Source of the DNA: Curtobacterium salicis
GTDB taxonomy: Bacteria; Actinomycetota; Actinomycetes; Actinomycetales; Microbacteriaceae
Length of the DNA stretch: 64,000 nucleotides
Direction: 5' to 3'
Assembly (NCBI RefSeq): GCF_011759505.1
Contig: NZ_JAAOYO010000002.1
Location: forward strand, 558,001-622,000
Below, one piece after another: positions 49,602 through 57,624 of this stretch. The translations under genes and the position numbers were made by a program. A model generated the notes under the pieces. The model had not been told where the DNA came from and did not search any database. It was given only the letters and a program-made list of their open reading frames with translations. Numbering within the stretch: position 1 is the first letter of the stretch; the number at the start of each line of letters is the position of its first letter.

Positions 49602-50474
49602 GTGCCCCTCACCTTCCCCGACACCGACCGCACCGAACTCGCCGTGCTCGGCTCCCCGATCGCGCACTCGCTCTCCCCCACGCTGCATGCTGCGGCCTAC
49701 GACGTGCTCGGGTTGCCGTTCTCGTACGGGAGGCACGAGGTCGCCTCCGGTGGGCTCGCCGCGTTCGTCGCGGGGCTCGGTCCGGAGTGGCGCGGCCTCA
49801 GTCTCACGATGCCGTTGAAGCGTGAGGTCCTCCCCCTGCTCGACCGGACCACCCCGCTCGTCGACGAGCTCGGCGTCGCGAACACGGTCGCGTTCCGCCG
49901 CGAGGGCTCGTCGGTCGTCCTGGCGGGTGCCAACACGGACGTCCAGGGCATCGTCCGCCCGGTCGCCGCACTCGGTCACGTCCCGGGCGAGGCGACGATC
50001 CTCGGCGGCGGAGCCACCGCGGCGAGCGCCCTCACCGCGTCACTGCGGCTCGGCGCATCGCTGGTCCGGGTGTACCTGCGGGACACCGCCAAGGCGGGCG
50101 ACCTGGTGCTGCTGGCCGCGCGACTGGGCGTGACACTCGAGGTGCACGACCTGCAGGACCTCGGTTCCGCTGACCCGATGGGCTTCGTGGTGTCGACGCT
50201 GCCGGGCGGCGTTGCCGATGGCCTGCCCCTCGTGCCGTCGGGGCCGGACGCGGTGCTGTTCGACGTGGCGTACGAGCCGTGGCCGACCCGGGCCTCCGCG
50301 GCGTGGACGGCTGCGGGCGGTCGGGTGCTGAACGGCCTGGACATGCTCAGCGAGCAGGCGATCGGGCAGATCCGGTTCTTCCTGACCGGGGACGAGGACG
50401 AGCTGCTGCCGTCCGAGGCCGAGGTCCGCCGGGCGATGCGCGCTGCCGTGGGCCTGCCGGAGACAATCGGCTGA
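49602..50474 (+). CDS. aroE: Shikimate dehydrogenase family protein
   Basis: A 290-residue NADP-dependent enzyme of the shikimate pathway. The substrate domain has AVLGSPIAHSLSPTLHAAAY (about 10-29), the catalytic Lys in SLTMPLKREVLPLLD (about 73) and the Asp in AGANTDVQGI (about 110). The cofactor loop is ATILGGGATAASALTASL (about 130). NGLDMLSEQAIGQIRFF closes it. The start GTG 49602 lies 70 bases from the divergent siderophore gene. A role as a YdiB-like or quinate/shikimate variant cannot be excluded. Confidence 0.9.
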   Translation: MPLTFPDTDRTELAVLGSPIAHSLSPTLHAAAYDVLGLPFSYGRHEVASGGLAAFVAGLGPEWRGLSLTMPLKREVLPLLDRTTPLVDELGVANTVAFRREGSSVVLAGANTDVQGIVRPVAALGHVPGEATILGGGATAASALTASLRLGASLVRVYLRDTAKAGDLVLLAARLGVTLEVHDLQDLGSADPMGFVVSTLPGGVADGLPLVPSGPDAVLFDVAYEPWPTRASAAWTAAGGRVLNGLDMLSEQAIGQIRFFLTGDEDELLPSEAEVRRAMRAAVGLPETIG

Positions 50475-50515
50475 CGCGGACGTCTCCCGTCAGCGGCGCC
50501 CAGCCGCGCCGGGCG

Positions 50516-50896
50516 TCAGGCCACGACACCGTCGACGTAGTACCAGTGCCCGCCCTCGCGGACGAAGTCGCTCGTCTCCTCGAGCGTCCCGCGCTCGGAG
50601 TCGGAGCGCCACCACGCGCGGAACGTGACGGTGCCGGCGGAGTCGAACGGGCCTCCCGACCGGGTGCCGACGATGTCGAGCCGCGTCCAGCGCTGGTCGG
50701 GGTCCAGGTCGAGCATGGCGGGCCGCGTGCTGGGGTGCCAGCTGCGGAGCAGGTACTCGGGCAGGCCGAGTGCGAAGGCGGAGAACCGCGACCGCATCAG
50801 CCGCTCCGCTGTCGGTGCGGGCGCGCCGGCGTGCAGGGGGCCGCAGCACTCGTCGTACGGGTTGCCGCTCAGGCAGGGGCAGCGGTCGGAGATCAC
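50516..50896 (-). CDS. YchJ-family (SEC-C) metal-binding protein
   Basis: A 126-residue protein. The N-terminal CPCLSGNPYDECCGPLHAG (about 6-24) is the zinc-binding SEC-C-like motif. PTAERLMRSRFSAFALGLPEYLLRSWHPSTRP and GTVTFRAWW are characteristic of YchJ (UPF0225). The family has an NTF2-like fold and no proven activity. It is convergent with aroE by about 40 bases and followed by no obvious hairpin. Confidence 0.92.
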   Translation of the reverse strand: MISDRCPCLSGNPYDECCGPLHAGAPAPTAERLMRSRFSAFALGLPEYLLRSWHPSTRPAMLDLDPDQRWTRLDIVGTRSGGPFDSAGTVTFRAWWRSDSERGTLEETSDFVREGGHWYYVDGVVA

Positions 50897-50933
50897 CGCT
50901 CCAGCCTAGGGAGCGGCGAGCACCGCGAGGGCG

Positions 50934-51359
50934 TCAGTCGACGAGCGAGAGCGTCACCGTGATGTTGCCGCGCGTGGCGTTCGAGTACGGGCAGATGGTG
51001 TGCGCGAGCTCGACCAGCCGCTGCCGCTCGGGGCCGGCGACGCTCGGTGCGTAGACGTCGAGCTCGACCGCGAGGCCGAAGCCACCCGAGCCGTTGCCAC
51101 CGATGCTGACCTCGGCGGAGACCTCGGCGCCGGTGGTGTCCAGCGTCAGCTCGCGACCGGCGGCGTGCAGGGCACCGAGGAAGCAGGCTGCGTACCCGGC
51201 GGCGAAGAGCTGCTCGGGGTTCGTGCCCTCGCCGCTGCCGCCCATCTCCTTCGGCGGTCGGGTGTCGAGGTCGATGCGGTCGTCCTCGGTGCGGACGTGT
51301 CCGTCGCGGCCGCCTCCGGTGGCGTGGGCGGCTGCGGTGTAGACGATGTCGAGACTCAT
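50934..51359 (-). CDS. Organic hydroperoxide resistance protein (Ohr/OsmC family)
   Basis: A 141-residue thiol peroxidase. The two redox cysteines lie in GYAACFLGALH (about 58) and ICPYSNATRGN (about 125), with the conserved EMGGSGEGTNPEQLFAAGYA before the first. It detoxifies organic and fatty-acid hydroperoxides using lipoyl or mycothiol reductants. No OhrR gene is nearby. The motif spacing favours Ohr over OsmC. Confidence 0.93.
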   Translation of the reverse strand: MSLDIVYTAAAHATGGGRDGHVRTEDDRIDLDTRPPKEMGGSGEGTNPEQLFAAGYAACFLGALHAAGRELTLDTTGAEVSAEVSIGGNGSGGFGLAVELDVYAPSVAGPERQRLVELAHTICPYSNATRGNITVTLSLVD

Positions 51360-51489
51360 GCCGCCAGGTCAGCGACCGTCGCTGGATGATCGCTGTGGAG
51401 GCGCGGGCTCACGCGGACGGCGCTCCTCACCCGCGCCGGCGGTCGGGCGTGTCCGAGCGATCCTCAGCGAGAGCCGGTAGACAGGGGCC

Positions 51490-52161
51490 GTGTTCCGACT
51501 GGGGTGGCAGGTGTTCCGTGCGCGGTTCGGCGAGGACGTGTCGCCGACCCGCTTCCGACGCGCCGTCTCGGTCGGCGTCGTCGTCGCACTCGTCGCCGCC
51601 CTGGCGCTCGGCATCACCGCGGCCTCTACCGGTTGGACCGGCGCCGGCCCCGTCCGGGCGACGATCGTGGTGGTGCTCGCCTCGCTGGCGGCCGGACTGG
51701 TCACCGTCGGGTGCTTCCCGCTCGCGCAGACCGACGACCCGCTGGCCACGATCTACGGCGAACCGGTCCGACCGGAGACGATGCGGCTGGCCCGCGACTC
51801 CGTGCAGCGGTACCTGGTCCGTCGGCCGCCCGAGATGCGACCCGAGGACCGCGCGGCGGTCCTGCACGACACGGCGCTGGTGCGGCGGACACTCGTGGTC
51901 GACTTCGCACGGGCCGCAGCGGTGCTGATCGGCTGCTCGCTCGCCGGCGTCGCGCTGCTCACCACCGGCGACCGGCACACGGTGGGCTTCACGATGACGA
52001 TCCTGTTCCTCTGGACCCTCCTGCCCGGGCTCCTGCAGCTCGGCCGGACCGAGCGTGCGCACCGCACCGCGGCCGCACTCGCTCCGCACGAGGCCCCGAC
52101 CACACCCCCGGGCCGCAACCGGTTCCCGTCGGGCTCGAAGATCAGCCTGCCCGGCGACTGA
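51490..52161 (+). CDS. Conserved hypothetical membrane protein
   Basis: A 223-residue protein with four membrane segments in two pairs (about 27-47 and 56-78; about 140-160 and 168-190), separated by a hydrophilic helix-rich stretch (ETMRLARDSVQRYLVRRPPEM). The tail is Pro/Arg-rich and cytoplasmic. GTG 51490 begins next to a basic amphipathic FRLGWQVFRARFG. I do not recognise the family. It stands alone on the plus strand between Ohr (divergent) and the maleylpyruvate-isomerase-like gene. Confidence 0.75.
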   Translation: MFRLGWQVFRARFGEDVSPTRFRRAVSVGVVVALVAALALGITAASTGWTGAGPVRATIVVVLASLAAGLVTVGCFPLAQTDDPLATIYGEPVRPETMRLARDSVQRYLVRRPPEMRPEDRAAVLHDTALVRRTLVVDFARAAAVLIGCSLAGVALLTTGDRHTVGFTMTILFLWTLLPGLLQLGRTERAHRTAAALAPHEAPTTPPGRNRFPSGSKISLPGD

Positions 52162-52207
52162 CCCGAGGACGGGTGACTCCGGCCGTCCCGCAGGACAGGA
52201 TGAGCCC

Positions 52208-52855
52208 CTGGACCCCCGCCAGCTCTTCGCCACGACCGCGTCCTGGTTCGTCGAGGTCATCGGAGCACTGCCGACACCGGATGACGACCCGGCACTCTGG
52301 ACGACCCCGGCGCTCGGTGTGTGGGACGTCCGCGCCCTGGTCGGCCACACGAACCGCGCACTGCTGACGGTCGCCGCCTACCTCTCGGCGGAGGACGGCC
52401 TCGCCGACTCCCCCGAGGTCGGGGACGACGTCGGGGACGCGGTCGGCTACCTCCGGGCCACCGCGGGCTCCGTCGCAGACCCGGACGACGTCGCTGCCCG
52501 GGGCGTCGCCGCCGGCGCTGCGCTCGGCTCCGCCCCGGCGGCTGCTGTGGCCCTCGCCCGTGACGGTGCGCTCGCAGCGCTCGACTCCACCGGACGGGAG
52601 GCCCGGATCACCGTCGTGGGCGGCCTGCGTCTCCCCGTGGACGAGTACCTCCGCACCCGGGTGCTGGAACTCGTCGTGCACGGGGACGACCTGGTGCGTG
52701 CGGTCGCCGGGGCCGGCCACGTCGTGACGGTCGCGGTGCCAGCGGAGGCGGTGCGGGCCTCCAGTCTGTTGCTCACCGACGCGGCGGTCCGGCGCGGGGA
52801 CGGGCCGCTGCTGCTGCGGGCGCTGTCGGGCCGCGGCGCGCTGCCGGCGGACTAA
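52208..52855 (+). CDS. Mycothiol-dependent maleylpyruvate isomerase-like (DinB superfamily) protein
   Basis: A 215-residue protein of the MDMPI N-terminal family. WDVRALVGHTNRALLTVAAYL (about 37-57) carries the metal-binding His, and DEYLRTRVLELVVHGDDL (about 140-157) the second helix with HGxDL. A C-terminal small domain follows. Homology begins at DPRQLFATTASWF, immediately after a CTG (52208) seven bases past AGGA. No ATG, GTG or TTG is in frame nearby; the next upstream start at 52055 would overlap the previous gene by 107 bases. It contains GGACGGGAGGCC at 52592-52603. The substrate is unknown. Confidence 0.75.
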   Translation: MDPRQLFATTASWFVEVIGALPTPDDDPALWTTPALGVWDVRALVGHTNRALLTVAAYLSAEDGLADSPEVGDDVGDAVGYLRATAGSVADPDDVAARGVAAGAALGSAPAAAVALARDGALAALDSTGREARITVVGGLRLPVDEYLRTRVLELVVHGDDLVRAVAGAGHVVTVAVPAEAVRASSLLLTDAAVRRGDGPLLLRALSGRGALPAD

Positions 52856-52944
52856 AGCGCACTCTGACCAGTCAGCAACAGGACCCGGGGCTGACCGAGG
52901 TCGGCGGCCCCGTGCACAACGGCCAGTACCAGCGCGGCCTCGCG

Positions 52945-53547
52945 CTACGGTCGCGGCTCGGTGCCGAGGACGGCATCGGCAACCCGGGCGACGGCGTCGT
53001 CGACGATGCCTCGGCGGGCGTCCGCGTCGTCACGCTCGGACTCGTACACGAACGCCGTCGCACCACGCTGCGCGCCGCAGTAGTCAACGATGCCGTGCTC
53101 GATCTGCGTCCGGAGCGCCTGCTCGTACCCGTGCCGCTCGTACGTGCCGGCAGCGTCACCCGCGACGGGCAGCAGGTGGACGGTGAGACGCCCGAGGTTG
53201 CGACGAGTCCCGCCTGCTGGATCGATGTCGAAGGCCCACCCGTTGATGAAGACGCGGTCGATCCACCCCTTCAGGAGCGCCGGCATCGACCACCAGTAGA
53301 CGGGGAAGACCAGGACCAGGTGGTCGACGTCGTCGAGTCGATGCTGCTGCCGCAGGACGTCCGCCGGCACGTGGCCCGTACCGCGGTAGGCGTCTCGGTC
53401 CGCCGAGCCGAAGCGCGGGTCGAACCCATCGGCCGCCAGGTCCAGCACCTCGGTCACGCCCGGTTGCAGGGCACCTTGCAACTGCCGTGCGATCCGTGCG
53501 GTGAGCGAATCGCGATCGGGATGAGCGGTGACGACGAGGGTGTGCAC
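52945..53547 (-). CDS. NAD(P)H oxidoreductase, flavodoxin-like fold (KefF/MdaB type)
   Basis: A 200-residue flavoprotein. HTLVVTAHPDRDSLTARIA (about 2-20) is the flavin-phosphate loop of the Flavodoxin_2 group. LVLVFPVYWWSMPALLKGWIDRVF (about 78-101; key PVYWWS and KGWIDR) is the hallmark of quinone reductases such as MdaB and KefF. It should reduce quinones by two electrons, protecting against electrophiles. GTG 53547. It is divergent from the SRAP gene with 66 bases between. Confidence 0.9.
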   Translation of the reverse strand: MHTLVVTAHPDRDSLTARIARQLQGALQPGVTEVLDLAADGFDPRFGSADRDAYRGTGHVPADVLRQQHRLDDVDHLVLVFPVYWWSMPALLKGWIDRVFINGWAFDIDPAGGTRRNLGRLTVHLLPVAGDAAGTYERHGYEQALRTQIEHGIVDYCGAQRGATAFVYESERDDADARRGIVDDAVARVADAVLGTEPRP

Positions 53548-53613
53548 GTCCCCAAGTCAAGCGGACCTTACTGAGCCCGTGCCGACGTCGGCGGCTCCGT
53601 GCACACTGGGCTC

Positions 53614-54345
53614 ATGTGTGGCCGCTTCGTCGTCTCCGACACCACCGCTGACCTGCTGCCCGAACTCGTCGGGGAGCTCGCCGCGCGCACCGAGCACGTC
53701 GACGAGGACACCGGCGAGGTCCAGGCCGGCCTCGCTCCGAGCTGGAACGTCGCCCCGACCGACCCCGTGTACGCGGTCCGGCAGCGGCACGGGCAGCGCG
53801 AACTGCCGCAGATCAGCTGGGGCTTCGTGCCGAGCTGGGCGAAGGACTTCCAGAAGCAGCGCCCGAAGCCGATCAACGCCCGCATCGAGACCGTCGCCAC
53901 GAGCGGGATGTTCAAGCGTGCGTTCGCGACGAACCGGTGCATCGTCCCGGCGCAGGGCTACTACGAGTGGGTCGTGCGCGAGGACGGCAAGGAGCCGCAC
54001 TTCGTCCACGAGCCCGGCGGGGCACTGGCGATGGCCGGTGTCGTCAGCGCCTGGCCCGACCCCACGAAGCCCGAGGACGACCCGGACAAGTGGCGACTGT
54101 CGCTCGCGATCATCACGCGGGACGCCCATGTCGCTCCGGGCGAGGTGCACGACCGGATGCCGGCGTTCCTGACCCCCGACGGCTACGACGCGTGGCTCGG
54201 CGACGGTGCCGGCACGAACGACCTGCTCGCGCTGCTCGACCGGGAGTCGCTCGAGGTCGCGGCGGGCCTCGAGCAGTACGAGGTCGCGCGGACGGTGAAC
54301 AGCGTGCGGAACGACGGGCCGCACCTCATCGAGCCGCTGTTCTGA
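53614..54345 (+). CDS. SOS response-associated peptidase (SRAP/HMCES-YedK family)
   Basis: A 243-residue protein that shields abasic sites in single-stranded DNA through a thiazolidine link to its N-terminal Cys. ATG 53614 is chosen because it places Cys2 (MCGRF) correctly. WNVAPT (about 50) supplies the Asn, INARIETVATSGMFKRAF (about 90-107) the substrate channel, CIVPAQGYYEW (about 113) the Glu, and the HDRMPAFL (about 182) the His. All are intact. A -10-like CACACT ends seven bases before the ATG, so a leaderless transcript is possible. No LexA box was seen. Confidence 0.94.
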   Translation: MCGRFVVSDTTADLLPELVGELAARTEHVDEDTGEVQAGLAPSWNVAPTDPVYAVRQRHGQRELPQISWGFVPSWAKDFQKQRPKPINARIETVATSGMFKRAFATNRCIVPAQGYYEWVVREDGKEPHFVHEPGGALAMAGVVSAWPDPTKPEDDPDKWRLSLAIITRDAHVAPGEVHDRMPAFLTPDGYDAWLGDGAGTNDLLALLDRESLEVAAGLEQYEVARTVNSVRNDGPHLIEPLF

Positions 54346-54348
54346 TCA

Positions 54349-54371
54349 CCCGGCCCTCCTCGGAGGTCGGG
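54349..54371. terminator. Hairpin between convergent SRAP and TetR genes
   Basis: CCCGGCCCTCC (54349-54359) pairs with GGAGGTCGGG (54362-54371), with one small internal mismatch and a 2-base loop. Confidence 0.55.
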
Positions 54372-54378
54372 CTCTCCG

Positions 54379-54936
54379 TCACCGCGATGCGAGACCGCCG
54401 AGGTAGGCGGTGAGCACGCGACGCGAGTCGACCGGGCCCACGTGCGCGATGCGGTAGAGCAGGAGCGCGTCGACCAGGCCGACGAAGTCGACCGCGGCCG
54501 CAGGGGCGTCGGGCGCGCTCAGCGCCCGGAGGATCTGTTCTGCGGTGGCGATGAGTGCGGCACGGACGGGGTCGGCAGCGGTCAGAGGCGTCCGCAGCGC
54601 ATCGTCGGCCCGCAGTTCGGCGAGCAACGCCAGTCGCGCTGCCTGGGCATCGTGCTCTCGAGCCAGCGTCTCGAGGAACGCCTCCGCGATGCCGGTCGCG
54701 GCATCGACGTCGAGGACTGGAGGCACGGCCACGGCTTCGAGCGCGGAGGCGAGCCGTTCGGAGATCCGAGCGACCACGAGGGCCGTGAGTTCGTTCCGGC
54801 TGCGCGCGTAGTAGGAGGTCGATCCCGCTGGGACCCCGGCCTCTGCGTCGACCGCCCGGTGCGTCAGCGCGCGCACGCCCTCGCGTGCGACCAGCCGCAG
54901 ACCAGCGTCTGCCAGGGACTTCCGCCGCTCGGACAC
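54379..54936 (-). CDS. TetR-family regulator
   Basis: A 185-residue regulator. GTG 54936 begins SERRKSLADAGLRLVAREG; the frame upstream would cross the operator. The helix-turn-helix is ALTHRAVDAEAGVPAGSTSYYARSRNEL (about 24-51; key VPAGSTSYY). The C-terminal helical domain (about 60-185) is the ligand pocket, without recognised signature. It is divergent from the NAD-binding protein with a perfect 16-base palindrome in the 49-base gap, so it very likely controls both genes. Confidence 0.92.
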   Translation of the reverse strand: MSERRKSLADAGLRLVAREGVRALTHRAVDAEAGVPAGSTSYYARSRNELTALVVARISERLASALEAVAVPPVLDVDAATGIAEAFLETLAREHDAQAARLALLAELRADDALRTPLTAADPVRAALIATAEQILRALSAPDAPAAAVDFVGLVDALLLYRIAHVGPVDSRRVLTAYLGGLASR

Positions 54937-54953
54937 CAGTCGATCGTAGTTTC

Positions 54954-54969
54954 CTCTACATCTGTAGAG
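54954..54969. promoter_or_regulatory. TetR operator palindrome CTCTACATCTGTAGAG
   Basis: Perfect 7-base arms around TC, 18 bases from the TetR start and 16 bases before the ATG of the NAD-binding gene. Binding would cover both promoters. Confidence 0.75.
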
Positions 54970-54985
54970 ACACGAGGGGCACGGC

Positions 54986-55729
54986 ATGCAGGTTGCAGTG
55001 GTGGGTGGGGGCGCTTCCGGACGCGCGATCGAACAGGCGCTGCGGGCACGAGGGTGCGACGTGACGCAGCACTCGAGGACGACCGGCTTCGACGTGCTCC
55101 GTGATGACGCCACGAAGCGACTGGCCGGGGCCGACGTCATCGTCGAGGCGACGGGGATGTTCACCACGAGCAGGCGGCGCGCGACGGACTTCTTCGGCCG
55201 CTCGACACGAGCGATCGCTGCGGCCGCGGCGGACCTCCAGGCGCACCACGTGCTCCTGTCGATCGTCAACTGCACGCTGCCCGTGGTGCAGGGCTACGGG
55301 TACTTCGCCGGCAAGACCGTCCAGGAGCAGATCGCGAGCGACGTGAGCCCGCGACTCACGATCGTGCGCTCGACACAGTGGTTCGAGTTCGCTCGACAGA
55401 ACCTCGAGCGGATGCGGACCGGGCCGTTCGCGCTCGTACCCGGCATGACGATCGCCCCGGTCGCACTCGACAGCGTCGCAGCGATCGTTGCGGACGTCGC
55501 CACGGGCCTCCGGACCGAGACGGAGGTCGACGTCACGGGCCCGGAGACGATGACCTTGTGGGAGATGACCCGCTCGTTGCCCGACCGGGGTGTGGTCGCG
55601 GTCCCGTTGCCCATCCCCGGCGCGATGGGGCGGGCCTTCCGGAACGGAGCACTGCTTCCCACAGCAGACGCCGAGGTCATCGGTCCGCGGTTCGCCGAGT
55701 GGCTGGAGGGCGGTGCGGCGGCGGAGTGA
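54986..55729 (+). CDS. NAD(P)-binding SDR-like (NmrA-type) oxidoreductase
   Basis: A 247-residue atypical SDR. The Rossmann motif is VAVVGGGASGRAIEQALRA (about 3-21). VIVEATGMFTTSRRRATDFF and STRAIAAAAADLQAHHVLLSIVNC follow. The later part (STQWFEFARQN, TGPETMTLWEMTRSL, PIPGAMGRAFRNGALLP) matches the NmrA/YwnB-like NAD(P)H-binding proteins that act on quinones or sense redox state. No YxxxK is evident, so catalysis is uncertain. It is divergent from TetR and probably its main target. Confidence 0.85.
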   Translation: MQVAVVGGGASGRAIEQALRARGCDVTQHSRTTGFDVLRDDATKRLAGADVIVEATGMFTTSRRRATDFFGRSTRAIAAAAADLQAHHVLLSIVNCTLPVVQGYGYFAGKTVQEQIASDVSPRLTIVRSTQWFEFARQNLERMRTGPFALVPGMTIAPVALDSVAAIVADVATGLRTETEVDVTGPETMTLWEMTRSLPDRGVVAVPLPIPGAMGRAFRNGALLPTADAEVIGPRFAEWLEGGAAAE

Positions 55730-55781
55730 CATCGGCCTTGCAGAGTCGTAGCGTGTCAGTGAGTCGAACGAGGGGACGACC

Positions 55782-55958
55782 GTGAAGTGGACAGCTGGGG
55801 ACATCGTCATCGCGGTCTGTGCCGGGATCTGCCTGGTGCTCGGAGTCGTCGTGGCGGCGCCCGCATCCGGATCAGTCTGGATCCCGGTGCTGATCGGGCT
55901 CGCCCTGGTCGTGATGCTCGTGCAGGTGCGACGGCAGCGCGGCCGTCGCGCCGGATGA
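55782..55958 (+). CDS. Short two-TM membrane protein
   Basis: A 58-codon gene. GTG 55782 has an AGGGGACGACC ribosome-binding site. It encodes KWTAGDIVIAVCAGICLVLG with one membrane segment and a second segment (WIPVLIGLALVVMLVQV), then a basic tail RRQRGRRAG. The stop overlaps the ATG of the following GNAT gene (ATGA), which supports that it is real and co-translated. No family is recognised. Confidence 0.7.
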   Translation: MKWTAGDIVIAVCAGICLVLGVVVAAPASGSVWIPVLIGLALVVMLVQVRRQRGRRAG

Positions 55959-56479
55959 CCTCGCGTCCTCGGTCGACGCTGGAGTTGGTGCAGCCGGGTC
56001 CGGAGCTGCGCGACGCCTGGCTGGAGGCCCATCACGAGTGGGGGCCGGGCCTCCATGAGGACGGTTTCGGCATCGGACCGACGGACGACGTCGAGAGCGC
56101 GGACGGGTTCCGGGCGTGGCTTGAACGCTTGCGGCACGACCCCACGTCGCTCTGGTGGATCGTCGACGCCGGAACCGTGCTGGGCGGCATCGCCCTGAGG
56201 TGTGCGGAGGACGAGCGGGTACCGCGACTGGGTCACGTTGGGTACGGCGTCCGCCCGTCCGCGCGCGGCCGAGGTGTCGGCACGTGGGCGCTCCGTGAGG
56301 TGCTGGCCTTCGCGGAAGAGCACGGGTGGAGCTCAGTCACCGCCGTCTGTCACGACGACAACGCGGGGTCGATCGCGACGCTGGAACATGTGGGCGGGAT
56401 AATCGTCACGAGGGAGGACCGTGGGGCCGTCCGACTCCGACGCTATGTGATCCCGCTGGGGAACCCCACCGTTGGATGA
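55955..56479 (+). CDS. GNAT-family N-acetyltransferase
   Basis: A 174-residue protein. ATG 55955 is chosen from the ATGA overlap with the short membrane-protein gene. The acetyl-CoA motif is YGVRPSARGRGVGTWALREVL (about 93-113; key RGRGVG). VTAVCHDDNAGSIATLEHVGGI is motif B. The N-terminal LELVQPGPELRDAWLEAHHEWGPG is typical of a subgroup that often has broad amine substrates. The acceptor is unknown. Confidence 0.9.
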   Translation: MTSRPRSTLELVQPGPELRDAWLEAHHEWGPGLHEDGFGIGPTDDVESADGFRAWLERLRHDPTSLWWIVDAGTVLGGIALRCAEDERVPRLGHVGYGVRPSARGRGVGTWALREVLAFAEEHGWSSVTAVCHDDNAGSIATLEHVGGIIVTREDRGAVRLRRYVIPLGNPTVG

Positions 56480-56504
56480 CCCGTCGCTTCGGTACCGTGC
56501 TCGT

Positions 56505-57083
56505 GTGTCGTCGCTGAGCCTCCCGGTCTTCTCCTGCAGCCTCGACCCTGCGAGCGTGAGTCGCCGTCTCGCCGAGCACGCGGCCGACGTCATCTCCTCG
56601 CAGGGACATCGGAGCACGGTCATCGACCTGGCGGACGTCTCGCTGCCGCCGTTCGACAACGACAGGGTCTTCGAGAGCGACGCGTTCAGCGCCGTGCACC
56701 GCGTCATCGACGAAGCGGACGGTGTCGTCCTCGCCTTCCCGATCTACAACTGGGCGCCGTCGTCGATTGTGAAGTCGCTCATCGAGTCCACCGGCGCGAC
56801 CGGAGCAGGTCGGCGCGCGGCATGGTTCGACAAGGTCGTCACGTTCGTCTGCGCTGCCGGTCTGCCGCACAGCACGATGGCGACCGGACCGCTCGCGCAG
56901 TCACTGATGCTGGACTTCAAGTGCATCGTGAACCCCTACACGGCGTACTTCTCCGAGCGGGACTGGGACGGCGACCAGCTGCGGCCGGACCGCGCCGATC
57001 GTCTCGACAAGACGGTGTCGGTACACGTCGAACTGGCGCGACTGCTGCAGGGCAGGACGTACTCGTCGGAGTGGGAGGTCTGA
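56505..57083 (+). CDS. NADPH-dependent FMN reductase
   Basis: A 192-residue flavodoxin-fold reductase. GTG 56505 starts just before LPVFSCSLDPASVSRRLAEH, the FMN-phosphate loop; a TTG at 56472 would overlap the GNAT gene. FDNDRVFESDAFSAVHRVIDEADGVVLAFPIYNW (about 44-78; key FPIYNW) and the helix with SSIVKSLIE match SsuE/azoreductase-like enzymes. A TACCGT at 56493-56498 ends six bases before the GTG, so a leaderless mRNA is possible. The partner oxygenase is not adjacent. Confidence 0.88.
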   Translation: MSSLSLPVFSCSLDPASVSRRLAEHAADVISSQGHRSTVIDLADVSLPPFDNDRVFESDAFSAVHRVIDEADGVVLAFPIYNWAPSSIVKSLIESTGATGAGRRAAWFDKVVTFVCAAGLPHSTMATGPLAQSLMLDFKCIVNPYTAYFSERDWDGDQLRPDRADRLDKTVSVHVELARLLQGRTYSSEWEV

Positions 57084-57122
57084 CGGCGACGAGCACCGGC
57101 TGGGAGGCGCGGCAACCGTCCG

Positions 57123-57602
57123 TCAGGCGAGCTCACGTCGGTAGCACACGAGCGCTGCGCTGCGTCGGACCTCGACGAAGCCGTTCTTCTCGAGGACCCG
57201 CTGCGAGCCGACGTTCGCGACGTCGGTGTCCGCGACGGCCGCCCGCGCCCCGTTGTCGGCCGCATGCTGGAGTGCCAGCTCGACGGCCTCGGTCGCGAGT
57301 CCTGCGCCCCGGGCCGACGGTACGAGCCCGTACCCGAACTCCACGGTCCCGGTTCCGTCCGGCGGACCGAAGAACCCGATGCCGCCGACCGCCAGGCCGT
57401 CCGACCGCCGGCGGACGAGGTACATCGTGAAGACCGGGTCGGTGCTCGATGCAGCCGCGAGTGACCGCAGCGGGTCGAGCTCGTCCGCGAATGGGTACTC
57501 GGGATGCCAGTCGTCGCCAGGCTGCTCGTCACGCGCGACGATGCGGCGCGCGAGCTCCGGCGAGATGACTTCCAGCACGGTTCGACCACCGACGAGGACC
57601 AC
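57123..57602 (-). CDS. GNAT-family N-acetyltransferase (RimJ/RimL-like)
   Basis: A 159-residue protein. GTG 57602 begins VLVGGRTVLEVISPELARRIV; longer frames would cross the divergent promoter. It is of the acetyltransferase_3 type: WHPEYPFADELDPLRSL, VGGIGFFGPPDGTGTVEFGYGLVPSARGAGLATEAV (about 84-119; key RGAGLATEA), and NVGSQRVLEKNGFVEVR. The probable acceptor is a protein N-terminus or small amine. It is convergent with the FMN reductase and divergent from the phosphatase through a 22-base gap. Confidence 0.9.
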   Translation of the reverse strand: MVLVGGRTVLEVISPELARRIVARDEQPGDDWHPEYPFADELDPLRSLAAASSTDPVFTMYLVRRRSDGLAVGGIGFFGPPDGTGTVEFGYGLVPSARGAGLATEAVELALQHAADNGARAAVADTDVANVGSQRVLEKNGFVEVRRSAALVCYRRELA

Positions 57603-57606
57603 ACCC

Positions 57607-57620
57607 CGACAGTACTGTCG
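57607..57620. promoter_or_regulatory. Shared palindromic -10 of two divergent leaderless genes
   Basis: CGACAGTACTGTCG is a perfect palindrome. It contains TACTGT on each strand, each seven bases from the first base of the adjacent start codon (GTG 57602 on minus, ATG 57625 on plus). The two -10 hexamers overlap. Confidence 0.7.
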
Positions 57621-57624
57621 TCGG

